This document shows, piece after piece, positions 25,659-32,751 of a DNA stretch of 64,000 bases. The DNA is from an uncultured Woeseiaceae bacterium. Its GTDB lineage: Bacteria > Pseudomonadota > Gammaproteobacteria > Steroidobacterales > Woeseiaceae. The stretch is taken from NCBI GenBank assembly GCA_945787845.1, contig CALZJH010000006.1:124001-188000 (forward strand), read 5' to 3'. The notes under the pieces are model-generated. The model was not told the origin of the DNA. It did no database searches and worked only from the letters and a program-made list of their open reading frames with translations. The translations under genes and the position numbers were made by a program. How positions within the stretch are numbered: the first letter of the stretch is position 1; every line of letters starts with the position of its first letter.

Positions 25659-26993
25659 TCAAGCGCTAACACTCGTTGCTTTTGCTTCTCGCACAATGCC
25701 AATGCTGGCGCTCGCACCGAGGCGCGTGGCCCCGGCCTCGATCATTGCCTTCGCATCGTCGTACGAACTGATACCGCCAGACGCCTTGACCTCCATGCCG
25801 GCGCCGCGAACGACTTCGGCCATGAGCGCCACGTCACTAACCGTCGCCCCGCCCGTCGAGAAACCTGTCGACGTCTTCACAAAGTGAGCTCGGGCCTTTC
25901 GCGCGAGTTCCGACGCGCGCCGCTTTTCGTCATCCGTCAGCAGGGCGGTTTCCAAAATGACCTTGCAGACGGCTCCGCCGTCGACGCAGTCCTCGACCAC
26001 GGCGCGAATATCACGCAGGACGAGATCGTCGTCACCGCTCTTCAGCGCTCCGATGTTGAGCACCATGTCGATCTCGCGCGCACCATTGCGAATCGCGCGG
26101 CGAGCCTCCATGGCTTTGATCGCCGGTTCAGTGGCGCCCAGTGGAAATCCGACGACGGTACAGGTCAGCACTTCACTGCCGCACAGCAGACTGGCCGCGA
26201 GCGCCACCCAGGTCGGGTTAATGCAGACCGAGCGAAAATTGAACTCAAGGGCCTCGGCACAGAGTTTGCGAATCTGCTCCTCGGTCGCTGCCGGCTTGAG
26301 CAGCGTGTGATCGATGTAGCGTGCGAGGTCACCGGGGATATCGCCCGGCCTCTGGACCGGCGCAACGCTGGTGAGCCCGGTCGCGCCGAGCCGCACGAAC
26401 TCGCGTGCTGCGTCCGGGTCGTCGCTGACCGACGCTCCATTCGATTCGGCCACGGAGACGGGGCCCAGGATTTCGTGCAGCCGGCCCACCACGCGCTCGA
26501 TATCCTGGTCGGACAGCGTCAGCTCGGAGAGGCCGGTGGCACCGGAATCATCGGCAAACATCGCGACACGATTCAGATGCCGCGGCTCGGTGCATTCGGT
26601 TTCGAGCCAGGCATCAAGGATCTGTTGGGCGAGGGCGGCGCCGATGAGCCCGGCGCCGAGCGTGAGCACATTGGCGTTGTTGTGCTCGCGACTGTTGCGT
26701 GCGCTGGATACGTCGTACGCCAAAGCCGCCCGGACGCCCGGAACCTTGTTGGCCGCCATGCAGGAGCCGATACCCGCGCCGTCGATCATGACCCCGACGT
26801 CCGCCGAGCCGCTCGAGACCGCCTCGGCAACGGCACGAGCGTAGACTGGATAGTCGACTGCTTCACGCGATGAAGTACCGACGTCCCTGACCTGGTAGCC
26901 CGCCGCCCGCAGATGCGCCGCAAGGACCTCCTTGAGATCAAACCCGCCGTGATCGGCGCCGATCGCGATGCTCTTGGGACGACTCATGCCCAT
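25659..26993 (-). CDS. RpiB-DeoC fusion: ribose-5-phosphate isomerase B-like / deoxyribose-5-phosphate aldolase
   Basis: The 444-residue protein is a single chain of two enzymes. Residues 5 to 147 are RpiB-like (DHGG at 14-17, GAGIG at 72-76, EHNNANVL near 103, RHLNRV near 138). Residues about 222 to 436 are a complete DeoC class I aldolase: Schiff-base Lys373 in FVKTSTGF, Lys403 in VKASGG, Asp309 in EIDMVLNIG. The aldolase cleaves deoxyribose-5-phosphate to glyceraldehyde-3-phosphate and acetaldehyde. In RpiB the usual CGTGIG active-site loop is DGAGIG here, so the first domain may have altered chemistry. A 75-residue linker contains a predicted helix ([17 protein letters not shown]) that could target the protein to the shell. 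ATG 26993 or 26987 are both plausible starts; either overlaps the regulator stop. Confidence 0.93.
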   Translation of the reverse strand: MGMSRPKSIAIGADHGGFDLKEVLAAHLRAAGYQVRDVGTSSREAVDYPVYARAVAEAVSSGSADVGVMIDGAGIGSCMAANKVPGVRAALAYDVSSARNSREHNNANVLTLGAGLIGAALAQQILDAWLETECTEPRHLNRVAMFADDSGATGLSELTLSDQDIERVVGRLHEILGPVSVAESNGASVSDDPDAAREFVRLGATGLTSVAPVQRPGDIPGDLARYIDHTLLKPAATEEQIRKLCAEALEFNFRSVCINPTWVALAASLLCGSEVLTCTVVGFPLGATEPAIKAMEARRAIRNGAREIDMVLNIGALKSGDDDLVLRDIRAVVEDCVDGGAVCKVILETALLTDDEKRRASELARKARAHFVKTSTGFSTGGATVSDVALMAEVVRGAGMEVKASGGISSYDDAKAMIEAGATRLGASASIGIVREAKATSVSA

Positions 26994-27331
26994 ACCGCCG
27001 ATTCATCCGCCCTGCGGCCACGCGCTGCTGAGCCACCCGCGCTCGATCCGCTGTCGATAATCTCCTGTAACTTCATAACATGAAGTCGAAGCCGCTCGCG
27101 GCCGAGATCTGTGATGCGAAATTCTGTCACGGTGCGTCTTCCCCTGGCGGTTTTGCTGATGTCGATGTAGCCCACATCGGCGAGCTTCCTGGTTTGTACG
27201 TGAAGGTTGCCATCGGACAGACTGGTGGCCTCCCTCATCTCCGTGAACGTCACCGGCTGCCCGGGAATGAGCGTTGCCAGGATACCGAGGCGACAGGGTG
27301 CGCTAATCATTTGATCGAATTCGAGCTTCAC
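26984..27331 (-). CDS. Winged-helix transcriptional regulator of the BMC operon
   Basis: The 115-residue protein has the compact winged-helix pattern of a small repressor group: [21 protein letters not shown], then [23 protein letters not shown] as the recognition helix region, then a wing [22 protein letters not shown]. The C-terminal 20 residues are Ser/Ala/Arg-rich. It is the first gene of the BMC operon, starts at GTG 27331, and overlaps the RpiB-DeoC start. A promoter and two related inverted-repeat-like sites lie immediately upstream, so autoregulation is likely. There is no clear ribosome site; the predicted leader is only about 20 bases. Confidence 0.85.
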   Translation of the reverse strand: MKLEFDQMISAPCRLGILATLIPGQPVTFTEMREATSLSDGNLHVQTRKLADVGYIDISKTARGRRTVTEFRITDLGRERLRLHVMKLQEIIDSGSSAGGSAARGRRADESAVWA

Positions 27332-27340
27332 GGGTTCATT

Positions 27341-27359
27341 TACTTTGTTTTACGAAGTA
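27341..27359 (-). promoter_or_regulatory. Operator-like site 1, overlapping the -10 element
   Basis: On plus this reads TACTTTGTTTTACGAAGTA, with TACTT and AAGTA arms. It matches site 2 (27413-27430) at 16 of 18 positions. It overlaps the candidate -10 hexamer of the BMC operon by four bases and ends nine bases before the regulator start, an ideal place for a repressor. Confidence 0.65.
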
Positions 27360-27384
27360 TCTGCTCTGAAAAGGCCCCTGTCAA
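27356..27384 (-). promoter_or_regulatory. Predicted sigma-70-type promoter of the BMC operon
   Basis: Reading on the minus strand, a perfect TTGACA (27384-27379) is followed by a 17-base spacer and GATACT (27361-27356). Transcription would start near 27349, about 18 bases before the GTG of the regulator. This is the best promoter match I found in the window and explains separate expression of the BMC operon from deoD. Confidence 0.65.
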
Positions 27385-27412
27385 GCATGCCTGTCACAGC
27401 GCACTCTCGATC

Positions 27413-27430
27413 TACTTTGTTTTATAAAGT
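27413..27430 (-). promoter_or_regulatory. Operator-like site 2, upstream of the -35 element
   Basis: On plus this reads TACTTTGTTTTATAAAGT, a second copy of site 1 offset by 72 bases. It lies about 29 bases upstream of the TTGACA and 23 bases downstream of the deoD stop. Two sites seven helical turns apart could allow cooperative binding or looping. Confidence 0.6.
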
Positions 27431-27452
27431 TATATACGCAGGGGGCTGCGAG

Positions 27453-28169
27453 CTAATCGTCGCCTGCCACGGCGGTCTCGAGCGCCACGCTGATCATCTC
27501 GTCAAACGTCGTCGCACGCTCCTCCGAACTCAGGTGCCTGTTGTTCGGGATGTCATCGCTGACCGTGCAGATGGCGAGTGCCTCGGCGTTGTTCTCGGCC
27601 GCAATCGGGAAGATGCCGGCCGCCTCCATCTCGATGCCGTACACGTTGTACTTCGCCATCGTTTCGAACATGTCGGGATCGGGCGTATAGAAGAGGTCCG
27701 CCGAGAAGATGTTGCCCACATGATGTCGGACACCGGCGGCGCGCGCGGCGGCGACGGCCTTTTCGACCAGGTCGAAACTCGCGAGCGGCGCGAGATCGTA
27801 TCCGCCGAAGCGCATTCTGTTGACGCTGGAGTCGGTCGACGCGCCCATCGCAATCACCAGGTCGCGAAGTTCGACGTCGGGGTGCGAGGTGCCACAGCTG
27901 CCCACACGCATGACGCGCCTGACGTCATAGTGGGTGATCAGCTCATGGGTGTAGATGGACGCGGACGGAATACCCATACCGTGCGCCATAACGGAAACCG
28001 GCCTGCCCTTGTAGGTGCCCGTGTAACCCCACATGTTGCGCACGTCGGTCACGCGGCGCGCATCGTCGAGAAAAGACTCGGCGATGTATTGCGCCCGCAG
28101 CGGGTCGCCCGGCATCAGAACCGTGTCCGCAAAATCGCCCGGTGCCGCATTAATATGTGCCGTCGCCAT
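27453..28169 (-). CDS. deoD: Purine nucleoside phosphorylase, DeoD type
   Basis: The 238-residue protein phosphorolyses purine nucleosides and deoxynucleosides to base plus (deoxy)ribose-1-phosphate. It closely follows the E. coli DeoD pattern: [63 protein letters not shown] and ICTVSDDI. The ATG at 28169 fits DeoD exactly; the extra 25 codons upstream do not. An AGGGGGT ribosome site precedes it. It lies 121 bases upstream of the BMC operon on the same strand and supplies deoxyribose-1-phosphate, which DeoB would convert to the BMC substrate. Confidence 0.95.
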   Translation of the reverse strand: MATAHINAAPGDFADTVLMPGDPLRAQYIAESFLDDARRVTDVRNMWGYTGTYKGRPVSVMAHGMGIPSASIYTHELITHYDVRRVMRVGSCGTSHPDVELRDLVIAMGASTDSSVNRMRFGGYDLAPLASFDLVEKAVAAARAAGVRHHVGNIFSADLFYTPDPDMFETMAKYNVYGIEMEAAGIFPIAAENNAEALAICTVSDDIPNNRHLSSEERATTFDEMISVALETAVAGDD

Positions 28170-28345
28170 TATTATTTTACCCCCTGCATGAGTGGCCGTT
28201 AGAAAGGCGCTGTAGCCCGCTATTGTCCACGAGATGGGCGTCAAAGAAAAACCGGGCCGGATGCCGCGATTTCTTTCGCAGGAATGCTACACCTACCCCG
28301 GACAACGGCGCTATACTGCGCAGACGCTTAACCAGGAGACAAGCA

Positions 28346-30598
28346 ATGTGTGGCTTGAACACAACAATTAATAAGAGCTCCCTGACCCGGCGGGCGCTGG
28401 CCAGCGCCGTCGCACTGGGCCTGTCAGGACTGCTGGCGGTGCCTGCCAATGCCCAGATGGAAGGAGTTCTCGAGGAAATTATCGTCACCGCGCAGAAACG
28501 CGAACAGAGCCTCGAAGACGTCCCGGCGTCGGTCTCGACGATCTCTGGCGACACGGTTAGGGACTACCTCGGTTCGGCTGAGAATATCCGGGCCCTGGCG
28601 GGTCGCGTGCCCAGCCTCCAGATCGAGTCATCGAACGGCCGCACGCAGCCACGCTTCTATATCCGCGGTCTTGGCAACATCGATTTCGATAACAACGCCA
28701 ACCAGCCGGTATCCATGGTCTTTGACGATGTCGCACTGGAGAACAACGTCCTGCGCAGCGTGCCGCTCTATGACATCCAGCGCGTCGAGGTACTCAAAGG
28801 CCCGCAGGGCTCGCTGTTCGGCCGCAACACCAACGCAGGACTCATCAAGATCGACTCGGTAAAACCGGGCTTTGATCTCAATGGCTACGCAGCGGCTTCG
28901 TTTGGCTCCCGCGATACGATGGGCTTTGAGTTCGCCGTCGGCGGCGGCCTTTCGGACACGCTGGCCGTGCGCGTCGCCGTCAAGGATCTGAGCAGAGACG
29001 ACTGGATCGACAATCTCGCCGCCAACACATCGGGCGACGACTTCGGCAAATTCGACGAAACCGCTATGCGCGTACAGGCCCTGTGGCAACCGTCGGACGA
29101 GTTCCGCGCGCTGCTCAAGGCACACGGCTTCAACCAAAAGGGCTCGCACCCACAGGTCTTCTACGCGAACGCCATCCAGCTCGGTACTTCCGGCCTGCGT
29201 GACGACTTCGACGTCGACGTTGCCAACCACGACGGCCAGGCAGGCATGGACCTCGATCACATCGGTGGCTCCGCCAACCTGGAATGGACTATCGGCGATT
29301 CGACCATTACGTCGATCACGGCCTACGACTCTGTCACCAACTTCCAGTCGGCAGACGTCGATGGCGGCCTGCTCTCATTTGATCCGGCCGACATCGGTAC
29401 GCTCGGCCGCCAGGTGTTCTTCAACGTCACCACGGGCGACGGCCTCGACGACCATCGCCAGATCACGCAGGAGCTGCGCGTGGCGACCCAGAGGGAGGGA
29501 CTGTTCTCGCAGTTCGGCGTGTTCTACTTCGATGAAGACATCGATGTCCTGTCCAGGGATTTCGAAGCGAACTTCTCGGATATCGTGACGCAGAACACAA
29601 AGTCATTCGCCATATTCGGCCAGTTTGACATCGAACTGAGCGACACCCTCAACCTGATCATCGGCGGTCGCTGGACTGACGATGACAAGTTCCTCCAGGT
29701 CAAACCCGGACCGAACTCCTCCTCGCCGCCGGACACGATCGACATCAGCGACGACTACTTCAACTGGGACGTTGCGTTGAACCTCGCGGCGAATGATGAC
29801 CTGAGCTGGTACGCACGCGTCGCCAACGCCTCGCGCGGCCCGGTGACGCTCGGTCGCTTCGGCTTCACGAGTTCCGCCACGACAGAGACGAGTCACGCGG
29901 TGGAGGTCGGCTTCAAGGCCACCTTGCTCGACGGCCGGGCCCGCTGGAACGGGGCGGCTTACACGTACAAGAACGACGACCACCAGCTGACGGCAACGGG
30001 CGGCGTAGCCAACGTCAACCAGCTTCTGAATGCAGACAAGGTTCTGGGTAACGGCATCGAGACGGACCTGGAGGTCCTGCTGTCCGACAACTTCCGCCTG
30101 ATCGCCAACCTGAGCTGGAACGATACGGAAATCGATGACGGCACGCTGCGCGACGATCTCTGCGGATCCAACCCGACCTGCACAGGCCTCGACCCTGTCG
30201 TTGGCAGCCGTGTCGGTCCCTTTGGTCCGGTGACCGAGGTATTGATCGACGGCAACCCGTTGCCGCGTTCACCCGAGTGGATTGCCAACCTGATCATGCA
30301 GTACGACATGCCGATGCAATCGGGCGGCGTTCTCTACGTCAATACCGACTGGAACTACCGCAGCGATTCGAACATCTTCCTGCATCGTTCGGTTGAGTTT
30401 ATTGCAGAGCAGCGCACACTCGGTGGCGTGCGCATCGGCTACCGCACTTCAAACACGAAGTGGGACATGGCTATTGTCGGTCGCAACGTCACGGACGAGA
30501 TCGTCGTTGATGGCGCTCTCAACTTCCTCAACCTGACGGCATTCGTCAACGAGCCGCGGTATTGGGGCCTCGAATTCCGCTACGACTTCAGCAACTAA
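28346..30598 (+). CDS. TonB-dependent outer-membrane receptor
   Basis: The 750-residue protein has a signal peptide ending near PANAQ, a TonB-box-like start (LEEIIVTAQKREQ), a plug domain with FYIRGLGN and VLKGPQGSLFGRNTNAG, and a C-terminal beta-barrel ending in an aromatic residue pattern (YWGLEFRYDFSN). It belongs to the broad group that imports nutrients through the outer membrane. An AGGAG ribosome site precedes ATG 28346. The next gene, a surface nuclease-like lipoprotein, starts inside its 3' end, so uptake of nucleic-acid breakdown products is the likely role. It is divergent from deoD; the 176-base gap has TATACT at 28312-28317. Confidence 0.92.
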   Translation: MCGLNTTINKSSLTRRALASAVALGLSGLLAVPANAQMEGVLEEIIVTAQKREQSLEDVPASVSTISGDTVRDYLGSAENIRALAGRVPSLQIESSNGRTQPRFYIRGLGNIDFDNNANQPVSMVFDDVALENNVLRSVPLYDIQRVEVLKGPQGSLFGRNTNAGLIKIDSVKPGFDLNGYAAASFGSRDTMGFEFAVGGGLSDTLAVRVAVKDLSRDDWIDNLAANTSGDDFGKFDETAMRVQALWQPSDEFRALLKAHGFNQKGSHPQVFYANAIQLGTSGLRDDFDVDVANHDGQAGMDLDHIGGSANLEWTIGDSTITSITAYDSVTNFQSADVDGGLLSFDPADIGTLGRQVFFNVTTGDGLDDHRQITQELRVATQREGLFSQFGVFYFDEDIDVLSRDFEANFSDIVTQNTKSFAIFGQFDIELSDTLNLIIGGRWTDDDKFLQVKPGPNSSSPPDTIDISDDYFNWDVALNLAANDDLSWYARVANASRGPVTLGRFGFTSSATTETSHAVEVGFKATLLDGRARWNGAAYTYKNDDHQLTATGGVANVNQLLNADKVLGNGIETDLEVLLSDNFRLIANLSWNDTEIDDGTLRDDLCGSNPTCTGLDPVVGSRVGPFGPVTEVLIDGNPLPRSPEWIANLIMQYDMPMQSGGVLYVNTDWNYRSDSNIFLHRSVEFIAEQRTLGGVRIGYRTSNTKWDMAIVGRNVTDEIVVDGALNFLNLTAFVNEPRYWGLEFRYDFSN

Positions 30599-32496
30599 GT
30601 CGGCGGGTAGTATTACTGCTGGCGCTGGCCGGCTGTTCCAACGCGGAACAGCCGGCTACGCTGGCATTTGAGGCGGCAGGCCGCCTTGAAGACCCCAGGA
30701 TTCGCGAAGCCAGCGGCATAGCACGGTCACAGCGCGAACCGGGCGTCCTCTGGGTCATCAACGACAGCGGCGCCAAAGAATTTCTCTACGCCATCGACGC
30801 GACCGGCACCAGCCTGGGCCGCACCGAGCTAAAAAAATCCTCCAACAAGGACTGGGAAGATCTCGCCTCCTTCGAGCTGGACGGCAAGCCTTACCTGATG
30901 GTCGCTGACATTGGCGACAACCTCTCCCGGCACAAGTCACGCAAACTTTATTTTCTGAAGGAACCGGAGTCGGGCAAGAAAAGCACCACGGTCGACTGGG
31001 AAGTGTCGTTTCGCTACCCGGACGGACCACGCGACGCCGAAGCGGCAGCGATCGACATCGCTAGTGAGCGCGTCCTGATCCTGAGCAAGCGCGACATCCC
31101 GCCCGCCTTGTACGAGGTTCCGCTGCGAACGGATGACGACGAAAAAGTGACCGCCAGGTGGCTTGGCACGATCAGCGGACTGCCTCAACCCAGCCGCCAG
31201 GACGTTGAGTTCGCCCCCAGGACCAAGGACTGGCATTGGCAGCCGTCGGCGATGGACATCTCCGAGGACAATCGGGCAGCAGCCGTCCTGACCTATCGCG
31301 CCGTCTATTACTTCCTGCGCCGGCCGGGACAGGACTGGTACGACGCGTTTAACACGAAACCGATTCGTATCGGTCTAGGCAATTTCATCAACGCGGAAGC
31401 CGTCGCCTTTGCCGACGATCACCGCACTGTCGTCGTGACGGGCGAAAACCGCAATGCCCTGCTACTTCGGGTTAACCTTGGCATACCGGCAAGCGATGAG
31501 GAACCTGACGACGATGCGGTCACCGTCATGTCGTTCAACGTACAAAACCTGTTCGACAACACGGACGACCCCGGCAAAGACGACAAGGCCTACCTGCCGC
31601 TCGCCGCGAAACAGACCGACGCACATACAGATGCATGTAACGAAATCGAGGTCGAGAGCTGGCGCGACGAATGTCTCTACTTGGACTGGAGCGACGCTGC
31701 CTTGGATTTCAAACTCGGCGTGCTGGCCACAACGATTCGCCAGGTTAACAACGGCCGCGGGGCCGATATTATCGCGCTCCAGGAAGTTGAAAACGTGAAT
31801 GTACTCGAGCGACTTCGCACCGAGCATCTCGCGGACCTCGGGTACCGGCCCGCCATACTCGTCGAGGGCACCGACACGCGCGGCATCGATGTCGCCTTCC
31901 TGTCGAAATTGCCGTTGCTCGGCGACCCGGTCCTGCACCCGCTGCACCTTCCCGAGTTCCCGGATCGGCAGGGCGACACGCGCGGGGTTTTACAGGCGGA
32001 TTTCAGGATGCCCGACGGGTCCGTGCTAACCGGCCTCAGCGTGCATTTTCCTGCGCCGTTTCACCCCACCCCCATGCGCGTCGCCGCGTACGAACACCTG
32101 AATAAGCTGCGCGATGCGCTGCCCGACAATCACCATGTGTTCGCGGCGGGTGACTTCAACACGACGAGCACTGAGGACGAACGCGAGGGACTGCTCGACC
32201 GCTACGCACGCCCCGGCTGGACGCTGGCGCACGACGTGGGCTGTAACAACTGCCCGGGCACTCATTATTACAGCCGGGACGACACCTGGTCGTTCCTCGA
32301 TATGATCCTGTTCTCACCTGCCCGTGGTGAAAACGCAACAACTCGAATTCGCGCTAAATCGGTCGCAATCGCCAACAAAAACCCGGCACAGGTATCAGAA
32401 GCCGGCACGCCGGAGCGTTTTCGGAGCGCCTCGCGGACCGGCGTCTCTGATCACTGGCCTATGATCGCCACGATCGAACTGACAGAAAAACAATAG
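30562..32496 (+). CDS. Lipoprotein with N-terminal propeller-like domain and C-terminal endonuclease/exonuclease/phosphatase domain
   Basis: The 644-residue protein starts at a TTG (30562) within the receptor gene, 37 bases before its stop; no better start gives the lipoprotein signal VVLLLALAGC (Cys at about residue 25). Residues about 35 to 315 look like a repeated beta-structure domain (propeller-like, EASGIARS, WVINDSG, DIGDN). Residues about 325 to 642 are an EEP-family nuclease/phosphatase with SFNVQNLFD, LQEVEN, GIDVAFLSK, SVHFPAPF, AAGDFNTT and SDHWPM, which cover the metal and catalytic residues. It probably acts at the cell surface or in the periplasm on nucleic acids or other phosphodiesters; the exact substrate is not shown. 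Confidence 0.82.
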   Translation: MGPRIPLRLQQLSRRVVLLLALAGCSNAEQPATLAFEAAGRLEDPRIREASGIARSQREPGVLWVINDSGAKEFLYAIDATGTSLGRTELKKSSNKDWEDLASFELDGKPYLMVADIGDNLSRHKSRKLYFLKEPESGKKSTTVDWEVSFRYPDGPRDAEAAAIDIASERVLILSKRDIPPALYEVPLRTDDDEKVTARWLGTISGLPQPSRQDVEFAPRTKDWHWQPSAMDISEDNRAAAVLTYRAVYYFLRRPGQDWYDAFNTKPIRIGLGNFINAEAVAFADDHRTVVVTGENRNALLLRVNLGIPASDEEPDDDAVTVMSFNVQNLFDNTDDPGKDDKAYLPLAAKQTDAHTDACNEIEVESWRDECLYLDWSDAALDFKLGVLATTIRQVNNGRGADIIALQEVENVNVLERLRTEHLADLGYRPAILVEGTDTRGIDVAFLSKLPLLGDPVLHPLHLPEFPDRQGDTRGVLQADFRMPDGSVLTGLSVHFPAPFHPTPMRVAAYEHLNKLRDALPDNHHVFAAGDFNTTSTEDEREGLLDRYARPGWTLAHDVGCNNCPGTHYYSRDDTWSFLDMILFSPARGENATTRIRAKSVAIANKNPAQVSEAGTPERFRSASRTGVSDHWPMIATIELTEKQ

Positions 32497-32751
32497 CTTG
32501 TAACCCCTTCGTAACGCTATTTCTGCCGCGCAGACTGCGGCGCGCCCTCGCGCCTCGGATCAACCCGCACAAACACGTTTAAACCCTTATTGCGCAAGCA
32601 TTTTCGCTGCGTTAGATTAGCCACATCACATTAAGAAATTGCCTGGATTCGCGCCGTCAGGGGCGATTCTCTGGCAAAAAATGGCCGAGCGAAATCTGAT
32701 TGTCACATTGGGGCACTAGGCTTTCGCACTTTCCTATAACGGGGATCAATA
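32497..32751. other. Intergenic region with candidate promoter for the Oar-like receptor
   Basis: In this 255-base gap TTGCGC (32590-32595), a 17-base spacer and TAGATT (32613-32618) form a moderate promoter match about 130 bases before the next gene; TATAAC at 32735-32740 is a nearer -10-like element without a good -35. GCCGC and GCGGC around 32524-32541 could form a short hairpin, but there is no T-run. I see no small gene. Confidence 0.4.

Noticed and set aside
25884-26873. A 329-codon open frame antisense to RpiB-DeoC
   Set aside because: RpiB and DeoC catalytic motifs on minus settle the coding strand.
21660-28169. PduL-type phosphotransacylase in or beside the BMC operon
   Set aside because: No reading frame shows the PduL pattern or zinc-binding His/Cys motifs; recorded as absent.
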